Source: Microbacterium sp. Root166
GTDB taxonomy: Bacteria; Actinomycetota; Actinomycetes; Actinomycetales; Microbacteriaceae
Direction: 5' to 3'
NCBI RefSeq assembly: GCF_001427145.1
Contig: NZ_LMGL01000003.1
Location: 124,001 to 188,000 of the forward strand
Length of the DNA stretch: 64,000 nt
Shown: positions 15,481 through 25,300 of the stretch, piece after piece
Numbering within the stretch: position 1 is the first letter of the stretch
Layout: the number at the start of each line of letters is the position of its first letter
Notes under the pieces: generated by a model
Told to the model about the DNA's origin: nothing
The model's database searches: none
Seen by the model: the letters and a program-made list of their open reading frames with translations, nothing else
Translations under genes and position numbers: made by a program

Positions 15481-17847
15481 ATGAATCCTGATCGCCACGC
15501 CCGCACCATGCTGCCTATTCCGGATGTGCAGGCACCCGGTCTCACGACCTTCGACGCGAAGGATCCGGCCACGGCGTATCCACCGATCACTCCGCTCCTG
15601 CCCCCGAATGGCGCTCCGAATGTCCTGATCGTGCTGCTGGACGATGTGGGGTTCGGTGCATCCAGTGCGTTCGGAGGCCCTTGCAATACGCCGAACGCCG
15701 AACGGCTCGCAGCCGGGGGTCTCAAGTACAACCGCTTTCACACCACGGCGCTGTGCGCACCGACCCGGCAGGCGATGCTGACCGGCCGCAACCATCACTC
15801 GGTCGGGATGGGCAGCATCACCGAGACCGCGACGTCGGCACCCGGCAACAGCTCGCTGCGGCCGAACACCAAGGCGCCGCTCGCCCTGACGCTGAAGCTC
15901 AACGGCTACTCGACGGCGCAGTTCGGCAAGTGCCACGAGGTGCCGGTCTGGCAGTCGTCACCGATGGGCCCGTTCGACGCGTGGCCGTCGGGCGGCGGCG
16001 GCTTCGAGACGTTCTACGGCTTCATCGGCGGCGAGAACAACCAGTACGAGCCCGCGCTGTACGACGGGACGACTCCCGTGGAGCCGCCCGCGACCGCCGA
16101 GGAGGGCTACCACCTCACCGAGGACCTCGCCGATCGGGCGGTGAGCTGGATCCGCACCCAGAAGGCGCTGATGCCCGAGAAGCCGTTCTTCGTGTACTTC
16201 GCGCCCGGGGCCACGCACGCGCCGCACCACGTGCCGAAGGAGTGGGCCGACAAGTACAAGGGGCAGTTCGCCGACGGCTGGGACGCGCAGCGCGAGAAGA
16301 CGTTCGCGCGACAGAAGGAGCTCGGGGTGATCCCCCCCGAGACGGAGCTGACGCCTCGGCACGACGTGATCCCCGCCTGGGACGACATGCCGGACGAGCT
16401 CAAGCCAGTACTGGAGCGCCAGATGGAGGTGTACGCGGGCTTCCTCGAGCACACCGATCACCATGTCGGGCGCGTGCTCGACGCGATCGAGGACCTCGGG
16501 GTCCTCGAGAACACGCTGATCTACTACATCGTCGGCGACAACGGCGCGTCCGCTGAGGGCACTCTCAACGGGGCCTTCAACGAGATGGCCAACTTCAACG
16601 GCATGGCCGCCCTCGAGACGCCCGAGTTCCTGGCTTCGAAGCTGAACGAGCTCGGATCGCCGAGCTCGTACAACCACTACGCGGTCGGCTGGGCGTGGGC
16701 GATGAACGCGCCGTTCCAGTGGACGAAGCAGGTGGCCTCGCACTGGGGAGGCACCCGCAACGGGACCATCGTGCACTGGCCGGCGGGGATCGCCGAGAAG
16801 GGCGGCCTGCGCAGTCAGTTCTCACACGTCATCGATGTCGCGCCGACGATCCTCGAGGCGGCGGGTCTGCCTCAGCCGACGATGGTGAACGGCGTGCAGC
16901 AGGCGCCGATCGAGGGCACGAGCATGCTGTACACGTTCGAGCAGCCGGACGCGCAGGAGCGCCACGACCTGCAGTACTTCGAGATGTTCGGCAACCGCGG
17001 CGTGTACTTCCAGGGGATGAGCGCGGTGACCAAGCACCGTACGCCCTGGCAGATGGTGGGCGGCACGGTGCCCGCGTTGGACGACGACGTGTGGGAGCTC
17101 TACGACGGCACCTCCGACTACAGCCAGGCGCGAGATCTGGCCGCCGAGAATCCGGAGAAGCTCCACGAGCTGCAGCGGCTCTGGCTGATCGAGGCCGTGA
17201 AGTACAACGTCCTGCCTATCGACGATCGCACGGGAGAGCGCCTCAATCCTGAACTGGCTGGTCGGCCGACGCTGATCCACGGCGACTCTCAGCTGCTGTT
17301 CGGCGGCATGGGGCGCCTGTCAGAGAGCAGCGTCGTCAGCATCAAGAACAAGTCCTTCTCGGTGACGGCCGAGATCGATGTGCCGGCCAAGGGCGCGGAA
17401 GGCGTGATCATCGCTCAGGGCGGCCGGTTCGGCGGCTGGAGCCTCTACTTCACCGGCGGCAAGGCGAAGTTCGTCTACAACGTCTTGGGCATCCATTCCT
17501 TCGCGACCACCGCCGATGCCGTCATCACCCCGGGAAAGCACCAGGTGCGCATGGAGTTCGCGTATGACGGTGGGGGGCTCGCCAAGGGCGGCGGCGTCAC
17601 CTTGTTCTACGACGGGAATGCTGTCGGCACGGGCAGGGTGGAAGCGACCCAGCCGATGGTGTTCTCGGCCGATGAGACCACCGACGTAGGCTTCGAGTCG
17701 GGCACGTCCGTGAGCCCCGACTACACCCTCGGGAGCAGCCGGTTCACCGGCAAGATCCAGTGGGTCCAGATCGACACCGGCAAGGATGACCACGACCACC
17801 TGATCGACGACGATGAACGTTTGCGCATCGCGATGGCGAGGCAGTAG
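15481..17847 (+). CDS. Arylsulfatase (type I, formylglycine-dependent)
   Basis: Hydrolyses sulfate esters to release inorganic sulfate. The 788-residue protein has VLIVLLDDVGFGASSAFGG with the metal-binding Asp pair near residue 52 and the maturation motif LCAPTR with Cys92, which must be oxidised to formylglycine; C-x-P-T-R is the variant seen in the Pseudomonas aeruginosa enzyme. Later come ATHAPHH, VGDNGASAEG and a C-terminal beta-sandwich-like domain from about residue 640. No signal peptide is visible, so it appears cytoplasmic. AAGGACAAGGAG precedes the ATG. The next gene encodes the maturation enzyme, 20 bases downstream. Confidence 0.92.
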   Translation: MNPDRHARTMLPIPDVQAPGLTTFDAKDPATAYPPITPLLPPNGAPNVLIVLLDDVGFGASSAFGGPCNTPNAERLAAGGLKYNRFHTTALCAPTRQAMLTGRNHHSVGMGSITETATSAPGNSSLRPNTKAPLALTLKLNGYSTAQFGKCHEVPVWQSSPMGPFDAWPSGGGGFETFYGFIGGENNQYEPALYDGTTPVEPPATAEEGYHLTEDLADRAVSWIRTQKALMPEKPFFVYFAPGATHAPHHVPKEWADKYKGQFADGWDAQREKTFARQKELGVIPPETELTPRHDVIPAWDDMPDELKPVLERQMEVYAGFLEHTDHHVGRVLDAIEDLGVLENTLIYYIVGDNGASAEGTLNGAFNEMANFNGMAALETPEFLASKLNELGSPSSYNHYAVGWAWAMNAPFQWTKQVASHWGGTRNGTIVHWPAGIAEKGGLRSQFSHVIDVAPTILEAAGLPQPTMVNGVQQAPIEGTSMLYTFEQPDAQERHDLQYFEMFGNRGVYFQGMSAVTKHRTPWQMVGGTVPALDDDVWELYDGTSDYSQARDLAAENPEKLHELQRLWLIEAVKYNVLPIDDRTGERLNPELAGRPTLIHGDSQLLFGGMGRLSESSVVSIKNKSFSVTAEIDVPAKGAEGVIIAQGGRFGGWSLYFTGGKAKFVYNVLGIHSFATTADAVITPGKHQVRMEFAYDGGGLAKGGGVTLFYDGNAVGTGRVEATQPMVFSADETTDVGFESGTSVSPDYTLGSSRFTGKIQWVQIDTGKDDHDHLIDDDERLRIAMARQ

Positions 17848-17867
17848 ACGGGTAGGCGGACGGTTCG

Positions 17868-18788
17868 ATGAGCGCGTCTCCACCGGCGTCCGACGGCATG
17901 GTGCGGATCGACGGCGGGTCCTTCCGGATGGGGTCCAGTGAGTTCTATTCGGACGAGACACCCGTCCATGACCGAGCCGTCGCGCCCTTCCTCATCGACC
18001 GCTACGAGGTGACGAACGAGCAGTACACACGATTCGTCGAGGAAACGGGGTACGTCACCGTTGCCGAGCGCGAGCTCGACCCCGCGGACTTCCCCGGTGC
18101 CGACCCGGCCGCACTCGTTCCCGGCGCCATGGTGTTCACACCGACGGCGGGACCGGTCGATCTGCGCGAGTGGCGCAACTGGTGGCGCTGGGAGCCTGGC
18201 GCGTATTGGCGGCAGCCGTTCGGACCGGATTCGTCGATCGACGAGCGGATGCGGCATCCCGTCGTCCAGATCGCCTTCGAGGATGCCACGGCTTACGCCG
18301 AGTGGGCGGGCAAGCGGCTCCCGACCGAGGCTGAGCACGAATACGCCGCCCGCGGCGGTATCGAGGGTGCGCGCTTCGCCTGGGGCGACGAGCCTTATCC
18401 AGACGGGCGCCCTCTGGCGAACTCGTGGCTGGGTCGATTCCCCTACGAGAACAAGGGAGTGGGGGATGCCGCACCCGTCGGCTCCTATCCGCCGAACGGG
18501 TACGGGCTCTACGACATGACCGGCAACGTGTGGGAGTGGACCAGCGACTTCTACACGCCCCGGCACCTGCGGCTCTCCGACAAGCCCGTCGATGCCGGCA
18601 GGCGACAGAACCTCCTCGCCACCGCAAGTGCGGAGGAAGGCTTCTCCACACCCCGACGGGTGCTCAAGGGCGGGTCGCACCTGTGCTCGCCGGACTACTG
18701 TCTGCGGTTCCGGCCGGCCGCGCGGTCTCCGCAGGCTGAGGACACCGCGATGTCCCACATCGGGTTCCGCTGCGCCCGCGACATCTGA
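17868..18788 (+). CDS. Formylglycine-generating enzyme (sulfatase-modifying factor)
   Basis: Oxidises the active-site cysteine of type I sulfatases to formylglycine using oxygen and copper. The 306-residue protein carries the FGE-sulfatase fold: GGSFRMGSSEFYSDETPVH near the start, NEQYTRFVEETGY, RLPTEAEHEYAARGG, NGYGLYDMTGNVWEWT, and GGSHLCSPDYCLRFRPAAR. The last contains Cys273 and Cys278, the pair that binds copper in characterised FGEs, so it should be active. It is in an operon with the arylsulfatase, its obvious client. A 3' boundary repeat of the first island segment begins 15 bases after its stop. Confidence 0.93.
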   Translation: MSASPPASDGMVRIDGGSFRMGSSEFYSDETPVHDRAVAPFLIDRYEVTNEQYTRFVEETGYVTVAERELDPADFPGADPAALVPGAMVFTPTAGPVDLREWRNWWRWEPGAYWRQPFGPDSSIDERMRHPVVQIAFEDATAYAEWAGKRLPTEAEHEYAARGGIEGARFAWGDEPYPDGRPLANSWLGRFPYENKGVGDAAPVGSYPPNGYGLYDMTGNVWEWTSDFYTPRHLRLSDKPVDAGRRQNLLATASAEEGFSTPRRVLKGGSHLCSPDYCLRFRPAARSPQAEDTAMSHIGFRCARDI

Positions 18789-18802
18789 CGTATGCCCTCC
18801 TG

Positions 18803-18890
18803 CTGTGCCAGTAGGTGTGTCACGCGACTTCGACGGACGGGAGATCCCTTGAACCAGTGGGATCTGATTGGCGGAGGATAGGGGACTCCG
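18803..18890. repeat. att-like repeat, copy 2 (right arm plus tRNA-Ser 3' end)
   Basis: Starts CTGTGCCAGTAGGTGTGTCA and CGCGACTTCGACGG, passes through a GATCCC...GGGATC stem, and ends GGCGGAGGATAGGGGA. The whole block closely matches the sequence at 47551-47634 directly downstream of the intact tRNA-Ser, so it looks like the right end of a first integrated segment (15.15-18.89 kb). Confidence 0.7.
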
Positions 18891-18930
18891 TCGCTTCGCT
18901 TCTCCTCGAATCGCGCTGCCCGATTATGCA

Positions 18931-18963
18931 AGTGAGCGCCGCCCCTTCGGGACGGCGCTCACT
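18931..18963. terminator. Strong hairpin, possible terminator
   Basis: AGTGAGCGCCG and CGGCGCTCACT form an 11-bp perfect stem extended by CCC/GGG around a TTCG loop. It has no T-run on either side, so it may act as a factor-dependent terminator or an attachment-site structure; it lies between att-like copies 2 and 3. Confidence 0.5.
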
Positions 18964-18968
18964 CACAT

Positions 18969-19066
18969 GGCGGAGGATAGGGGATTCGAACTCTCATTTT
19001 CTGGGGTCCAAATGGCCCCTTTTGCCGCGTAATTCCGCTGTTTTCGGTGTGCCGAATTTCTGACAC
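18969..19066. repeat. att-like repeat, copy 3 (tRNA-Ser 3' end plus left arm)
   Basis: Begins GGCGGAGGATAGGGGATTCG plus AAC, identical to the tRNA-Ser 3' end, then diverges from the tRNA and follows copy 1 (CTCTCAT, GGCC..TTTTGCCGCG, AATTCCG, GCCGAATT). It marks the left end of the second island segment. Confidence 0.72.
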
Positions 19067-19110
19067 ACCAGCATCCCCATGCACATAGAAACACGGCGTG
19101 TCGCGATTAA

Positions 19111-19134
19111 CTGTGCCAGTAGATGTGTCACGCG
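19111..19134. repeat. CTGTGCCAGTAG repeat element
   Basis: A 24-bp element, CTGTGCCAGTAGATGTGTCA followed by CGCG, differing by one base from the copies at 18803 and 47551. Its recurrence near both ends of the second segment suggests an integrase arm-binding or accessory site; this is inference. Confidence 0.5.
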
Positions 19135-19287
19135 GCGCCAACGATGAGCCAGGTGTGCGTCGCTGGCTCTGTTCCACGAAGGACGCGTCGCACTCGTGAG
19201 AACGGTCGCGGCTGAATTCGGGATTCGAACGACTGCGGCCAGCGAGAGCGGCGACCCGCCCACAACCAGTTGACCGGTGATCGGCGG

Positions 19288-20040
19288 CTACGGAGTCATG
19301 CGAACTGGCGCGCAATACTCGACGAGCTGCACGCCCAGCTCCGTGAGTGCGAACTCTCTTGAGTCGTCCTGAAGGGGCACGAAGTCCGGACCGAAACCGG
19401 CCCGCATGACGCCCGACAGGTAGAGGTCGTTGAGTTGTCTGCCGATGATCTCGAGTGAAGACGGACCGGCTACGCCGAGCACCTTCTGGTAAACGTCGCG
19501 AAGAGAGAACGTCTCGCCTAGTTCCGGGTGCAGGAGTGCGTACCCCCGGGGGTCACGGACGAGCTCCAACACCTCAACCTGCTCGGGTTCGAGCTGAACG
19601 AGAAGTTTCATCAACGTGCGTTCCAGTACCGGTGGGCGTTGAGTCCATGACCCGCTGTGCGCTACCCCAGCCTCCAGTTGCGTCAGTTTGGTGGCGTCTG
19701 TGGTCTCCTGTGCTGCGCGAGTTGCCCGCACAAGCGATTGATAGAACTGCCCGTCTCCGACGACGTCCTCGACGGGCATGTTCACGAGATGGGCGAGTGC
19801 GTCGACGACCTCTGCCATGCGCGCGAGCCACGCCTTCATCTCCCGGTCGCTCACCGCCTGAACTGCCGACTGAAATGACGTGGACAAGGCCGAGCCGATC
19901 AGCGGCACCACCCCTAGGGCGACCGATGCGCCCGCGGTTACAAGTGCATCCGCCGTTGAGTCGCGGGGGAGCGTGACCCGCAGCTCACGAATGGGTGTGT
20001 CATCAACGGGAGACTGACCGGGCATGCCCCAATCCTCCAT
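19288..20040 (-). CDS. Hypothetical protein with membrane-like helix
   Basis: I do not recognise this 250-residue protein. Near residues 32-60 there is a long alanine/valine/glycine-rich helix (TAGASVALGVVPLIGSALST) that could insert into a membrane or pack in a bundle, followed by helices rich in charged residues and a C-terminal part (REFALTELGVQLVEYC) with a winged-helix flavour. It begins at an ATG (a GTG one codon earlier is possible) and is divergent from the next hypothetical gene across 139 bp. Base composition is slightly lower in GC than the core genes. It sits directly inside the left boundary repeats, a common position for accessory or defence genes, but no function can be assigned. 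Confidence 0.6.
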   Translation of the reverse strand: MEDWGMPGQSPVDDTPIRELRVTLPRDSTADALVTAGASVALGVVPLIGSALSTSFQSAVQAVSDREMKAWLARMAEVVDALAHLVNMPVEDVVGDGQFYQSLVRATRAAQETTDATKLTQLEAGVAHSGSWTQRPPVLERTLMKLLVQLEPEQVEVLELVRDPRGYALLHPELGETFSLRDVYQKVLGVAGPSSLEIIGRQLNDLYLSGVMRAGFGPDFVPLQDDSREFALTELGVQLVEYCAPVRMTP

Positions 20041-20178
20041 CACATGACTCGTTCGGGCACGTGTTCGATTCGTGCTCGGCTAAGGATTGACAGCCGCCCT
20101 CGGATGCGCCCGCCGTCGCGTGCGAGGCACTCGGGGCGTCGCTCGTCCAGGGCAGACGCTCGCTGAGAACATGACATT

Positions 20179-21603
20179 GTGCATAGTGATCGCGATACCC
20201 CCTGGGCGACGACGTCCTCACCGACGCGCGACCTACGCGTGCTGGTCGACCGAGATACGGTTGAAGCCGAGAGCCATGGGCTGCTGGACATGCTGCTGGC
20301 ACGCGAGCGAGTGGAAGTCATTCAGTTCAGCGATAACGGCCCACCGTCGGACTCGGCGATGCTCGACACGGACAGCTTCGGGTCGTCCGCACTGGGTTGG
20401 GTGACACTCGGCCCGGCCACCGATTCTCCGGGTGACCCCTTCGCCGGACGCTCGCTTAGTGTTGCGAGCGGCGAAACCTTGAACATGCAGACGCTGCTCG
20501 ACTACTCAGTGGAATCGCTCGGGCTCACGACTGCTGACTTCCCTGGGGGATCACTCTCGCCGGAGGACCGTGCGCTTTATTCGACTGCGCAAGAAGTCAG
20601 CGCGGACGTGCTGATATCTGCAAGAACGAGCCTGGCAGCGTCGGCACTCGGGAATGGCGTCCTTCCCATCAGAACCCCGGCCGCGTCGGTGCCGCTCGTC
20701 GCCCTCTATCTGAGGTCAGCCGGCGACCTGATAAGGGCGATCAGCCCGAGACTGACAGAAATGAGTCAACCAGCTTCAACGTTTTTCCAGTCGACCGTCA
20801 ATACTTACTGCCCATCGCTCACTCTGCTTGCACAGCATTCCGCGCAGCTGACCCAGCCCGACCGATCCGCTCTCCTCAACGGGGCGCAACGGAAGCTAGC
20901 AAGCGCTCTTGCTCGCCGTGACAACGTGTGGCGTCTCGTCCTGCAGCACCCGACCGTCGCTGAGCTGAATGAACTGGCCGATGATGTCGATGTAGCGCTC
21001 GTGCAAATGACTAGCGCCCTTGACGCCACTGCTCGTTACCTCGACGCGGTGCTCGGTCTCCGTACACATAGGACGAAGATCGGCTTCCAGCGCCCAGATT
21101 GGAGGGATCGACTTTCCGATCAGTTGGGCTTCCATTTCAGTGACGAGCAAGTGCTGGCCACGCGGGCGGTCACAGGATTGCGCAACTTCGTGCACGCCGG
21201 GGGCAAGCGAACGGTTCCGATCGACACTGGCGCTCATCAATGGAAACGCACAACCACCTACTTGGTCCACGACTGGGAGGATCCAGACTTGAGCGGTGGC
21301 ATGCAAGACCCCGCGGAAGCATTGCAGGCCCTCGCTTCGGGCATCTTCGGCACGCCAGCCAACGACATCTTCCGAACCGAGGCGATACCCGGCATCTTTA
21401 TTGCACCCGGGCCCGCTCTCGACAGTCTCTCGGGAGCGACCATGCACCTCCTAGAGTGTGTGCTCGCCGCCTATGCAGCATCAATTCCTGTTGTAGCGAT
21501 GCCAGAAGCACCGGCGCTGCGAGTGCGTCCGGAGATTCGTCGCCACCAGACGCTGCAGATGATGGGGATCCCGGGCTTCGGCGGGTCCGCATATCTTGCG
21601 TAG
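20179..21603 (+). CDS. Hypothetical protein, 474 residues
   Basis: Unrecognised. The translation is mostly helical, with a central region (LLNGAQRKLASALARRDNVWRLVLQHP cut short here) likely to form long helices, and no signal peptide or clear membrane segment. Several motifs such as LRNFVHAGGKRTVPIDTG and YLVHDWEDPDLSGGMQD could be catalytic or binding loops but match no family I know. The start is taken at the GTG at 20179; an internal start cannot be excluded because no ribosome binding site is obvious. It is divergent from the 250-residue hypothetical gene, and codon use is less GC-biased than in flanking core DNA, consistent with acquisition. Confidence 0.6.
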   Translation: MHSDRDTPWATTSSPTRDLRVLVDRDTVEAESHGLLDMLLARERVEVIQFSDNGPPSDSAMLDTDSFGSSALGWVTLGPATDSPGDPFAGRSLSVASGETLNMQTLLDYSVESLGLTTADFPGGSLSPEDRALYSTAQEVSADVLISARTSLAASALGNGVLPIRTPAASVPLVALYLRSAGDLIRAISPRLTEMSQPASTFFQSTVNTYCPSLTLLAQHSAQLTQPDRSALLNGAQRKLASALARRDNVWRLVLQHPTVAELNELADDVDVALVQMTSALDATARYLDAVLGLRTHRTKIGFQRPDWRDRLSDQLGFHFSDEQVLATRAVTGLRNFVHAGGKRTVPIDTGAHQWKRTTTYLVHDWEDPDLSGGMQDPAEALQALASGIFGTPANDIFRTEAIPGIFIAPGPALDSLSGATMHLLECVLAAYAASIPVVAMPEAPALRVRPEIRRHQTLQMMGIPGFGGSAYLA

Positions 21604-21732
21604 CTGCACCCGGACTCTCAACCAGTCGGCCGCTCTCGTACTTCGCGAGGCGTGCAACCGATCAGGGCGCTCCTAACGGCGAAAACTTGGCGCCGGCGTT
21701 GACCCGCCGAAGCTGGCGTCGAACCTTCCCTA

Positions 21733-22077
21733 TCAGCTCGAGTCTTCGGCGTTCAACCGCTTCATCAGCGCTTGCCGGCTCAACTTCGTGCGCGAGCTCA
21801 ACGCCGTCCAACTGTGACCGCCGCGACGGAGCATCTGCACGAGGGCGTCGCGCTCTCGAAGCAGCCCGGACTCTTCGCGGTGGAGCTTTTCGAGATCTCG
21901 CGACAGAGCGCTGAGGCGGTCCAGCGCTGCGCGATCGGATCCCCACTTTCGGGTCAGCCGGCGCTCGAATGCCGCCTTCGCTTCAACTTCGAGTCGTTCC
22001 TCTTCCGCTCGCTTCACCGCCTCGATCTCACGGGTCTGAGCGAGCTCACGCTTGGCATTTCGGCGTCCCCGAGCCAT
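21733..22077 (-). CDS. Small coiled-coil protein with C-terminal helix-turn-helix
   Basis: A 114-residue basic protein. Residues 10-80 are strongly charged and heptad-like (EIEAVKRAEEERLEVEAKAA), probably a dimerising coiled coil; residues 83-110 (GHSWTALSSRTKLSRQALMKR) look like a helix-turn-helix. The layout resembles KfrA-like plasmid DNA-binding proteins, but I cannot assign it to a family. ATG start; no obvious ribosome binding site. It is convergent with the 474-residue gene and divergent from the giant surface protein gene. Confidence 0.6.
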   Translation of the reverse strand: MARGRRNAKRELAQTREIEAVKRAEEERLEVEAKAAFERRLTRKWGSDRAALDRLSALSRDLEKLHREESGLLRERDALVQMLRRGGHSWTALSSRTKLSRQALMKRLNAEDSS

Positions 22078-22248
22078 GTAACCAGGTTGTCACGCGAGGC
22101 CAGTCCTAACAAGGGATCGGAGCAACACTCTGAAGAGTGCCTGCGTGCATTGCTGTCTCTTCTCGTGGTCAACTTCGCGCGTCCGCTCTCCGGCACCAGT
22201 CCATCTAGATCGGTTGGCGATAGCGCGGCGACCGATCGAGTCCGTACT

Positions 22249-22265
22249 TCACCCAATGAGGGTGA
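22249..22265. promoter_or_regulatory. Island palindrome, surface protein promoter
   Basis: TCACCC-AATGA-GGGTGA, an exact match to the palindrome TCACYC-N5-GRGTGA shared by island transcription units. It lies 84 bases before the surface protein start codon in the divergent spacer. Confidence 0.6.
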
Positions 22266-22349
22266 TGCCGGGATCAGCCCTGCTTGGGGAGCGTGAGGCA
22301 AGGTCTTGGCGGCGATTCCGCCGCGAGGTGGGCACCGGGGGGTAACCAC

Positions 22350-25300
22350 ATGGCAAGTCAACTGAACAACGGCGTCTCGCGCACACGATTCCGCGCGGTT
22401 GTTGCGCTCATCGCAGTCTTCGTCACGGTCGCGGGGTTCATCCTGCCGACGCCGGGTCAGCCGGCGGCGTTCGCCGGCCCCGGGAGTCTCATCAACGGCG
22501 TGGTGTGGGCCGACACGAACCGTGACGGACTGCGCACCACGGGTGAGCCGGTCAGCGCCGGCGTTACGGTCGAGCTGCTGACCTCCCCGGGCGGCACGGT
22601 CGCCGCCACGACGACGTCAGCGGCGAACGGCACGTACTCGTTCGCGAACGTCGCCGACGGTAACTTCGTGGTGCGTGTGACCGCGCCAGGGTCGTTCCGC
22701 TTTCCCGCGGCCGTCTCTGGCGCCAACGACTTCATCCGCGCCGGAGCACCGCTGCCCGGCCAGCCCGAACGCGGTGTCTCAGCTCCGTTCACGATCGCGG
22801 GCGGCACCCGCGTGACCGCATTGGATGCCGGCATGCAGCCGATCGCGGATCTGGTCGTGCAACAGCTGCCGATGGCGAACGCGTGCGAGGGCCTGGCGTT
22901 GACGGGTACGCCGCCGTTCGACGCGGCTGACGGCCCTGGGATGGACGCCAGTTCAAGCAACTGCGTCGTGCGCACGACGGACACCGTCATGCAACAGTTC
23001 GCTATTTCCCTGACGGGCCTCCCCGGTGGGACGACCGTCCCGAACGTGATCGCGGAGTACACGATCGGCCCCGAGCAGGGCGCGAGGCTGGAGCTCGTCG
23101 GTCCCGGTGCCAGCGGGATGCCCGCGGGATGCCTCGGCGCTGGCAGTGGCGCGGTCCCGGTCTCGTCCGTGACGAACAACGCAGACGGTTCCATCACGGT
23201 CCGCTGCAACGTCGGCACGATGTCTTCGACAGTGGCAGCGATGCAGCTGTCGTACCGGTTCGCGGGCACCACGCCCATCCCCTCGGCCGCGCGAATCTCG
23301 CTGCGTGCGTTCGCCGCGGCGGGCGAAGCGGGGGTGTCCAACACTGTTACCGGGCCTCGGGTCGAGGTGACCGGTACGGCGGCGTGGGATCTGCGGAAGA
23401 CCCGCTACGTCGGCAACGGCTCCATTGATCCTGGCCCCACCTTCACGGAGCAGAATTTCGGCGCCGGGATGGAAGCGGGCTACCTGGTTCGCTACGTGTT
23501 CAGCATGGCCGACATGGGCGGCGCCCGGGGCAGCGACCTGAATTGGCCGGTGGCCTTCACCGATGTGATGCCGGAGTTCACGGGCGCGCGGATCACCGAG
23601 TGCCGGGGAGCAAACACGGCAGACGGGCTCGGTATCACCGTTAACTCACCGTGGCGGCTGAATTGCCCGCTGAACGAGGTGCAGGGCACCGACGGCTGGA
23701 ACGTCAGCGCCCAGCCGAGCAACACCGCCGATGCCGTCAGCATCGGCTACATGGTCATGACGGTGTTCGTCCCGATGGCGGAGATGAACCGGGCGATCGA
23801 CCCGGCGTGGATGCCGGGTGGCCCGAACCCGACGGGGACTTTCGATTTCGACAACCGTGCGCAGGGAACCGAAGGCTGGAAGCTCAACGGCGACGCGCTG
23901 AACTTCGGCGATGGTCGCGAGCCCGGCTGGAACGGCACCGGCAACAACCTCGTCACCATCGCCGCCAGCGCCGCAGCGCCGCGGTGGGACCTCATCAAGG
24001 GCTTCGGTGGTGGTCCGGTGATCACGACCCACACGATTGACGGGGTCGCTGTCTCCGGGGTGCTCGTCTCATACGGCATGACCGTCCGGGACCTGGCCGG
24101 TGCCGACAATGTCGGGCCGTGGCTGGACCGTCCGGTGACGTTTAAGGACCGGATGACCAGCCACCCCGGAGCACACCTTGTCGACTGCTTCCCGACGAAC
24201 ACAAACACCGGTGTTGCGAGTTGTGAGACCGGCCCGCAGCCGGCCGACGGCTGGGACATGAGCTTCGAGCCGAACCAGCGCGGCTTCGATCTTCGTGAAG
24301 GAAGCTTCTGGGCGCGGTTCTTCATTCCGATGGAGCAGATCCCCGGTGACATCTGCGCGACCAACGTGAGCATCAACCTGCGCAACGAGGCGATCGACTC
24401 TGACGGCTGGACGGCGGGAGGCGAGCTGAACAACGGCACCGGGTTCGAGCCCGGCTGGAACGGCACCACCGCTACCGGCAACAACGTCGACGCGCGCAGC
24501 ATCCGGCCGAGCGCCGACCAGTGCGGCACACTCACCGGCAACAAGTCCTTCGTGCGCAACGGCAATACGATCAACGGCTTTCCGACCTTCGGTGGGGACA
24601 ACAGCGCGATCTCGTTCGTATCGCTCAGCGCGAACAACAATCGCGTTATCGTCCCTGACCTTCGCCTGTGCGACGTCTTCGACGTGTCCGTGTACTCGAT
24701 CTCGGGCATGGCGACCATGGGCAGCTTCCCCTCAGGTGTTAACGTCAATCCCGCTAACTACGTGATCGAGTACGCGGTCGGACCGAACACCGTGAACACA
24801 CAGGCTGGCCCGCGCAACACCACGACCAACCTGTTCCCGATCGACTCCTCTTCGCTCCAGACGGCTGCCCGGCAATGCCGTGACAGCGCCGGGCCGTGGT
24901 CGACGAACCCGGCGGTGGATTTCGGTGCGGATTGGCGTGACCGGGTCAACATGGTGCGGGTGCGACCGGTAAGCCCGACCCACGTAGAGATCGGGCCCTT
25001 CAACGCACACCTGGTCTTCGGACTCACCACGCGCACGTTCTACAACGGCGGCCCGAACGCGGGGGAGGCGATTCCCTCCGGTGTCCGGACCACCAACATC
25101 GGCGCGTGGCCAACGGGCACGACCGGCTCGAACTGGGGGATCGGCCAACGTGAGATGTTCTTCACCGGTATGACGCTGGGAGTCGACAAGAACGCAACGC
25201 CGACGCAGTACCGCCCCGGCGAAAGTGTGGTGTGGAACCTCAACGTGTCAGCAGGGCGGACCACCGCCGGTGCGACCCTGCGTGAGGTGCAGGTGGTGGA

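Larger units (their letters stand above)
18789..19287. other. Gene-free junction between two island segments
   Basis: About 500 bp without a credible gene. In order it holds a right-arm repeat with tRNA-Ser 3' end (copy 2), a strong hairpin, a left-arm repeat with tRNA-Ser 3' end (copy 3), and a third copy of the CTGTGCCAGTAG element. Minus-strand frames running through the tRNA 3' end here are not convincing proteins. Confidence 0.75.

Noticed and set aside
18959..19315. Minus-strand frame passing through the tRNA 3' end copy
   Set aside because: The peptide is produced by reading the T arm sequence; no upstream integrase domain is present.
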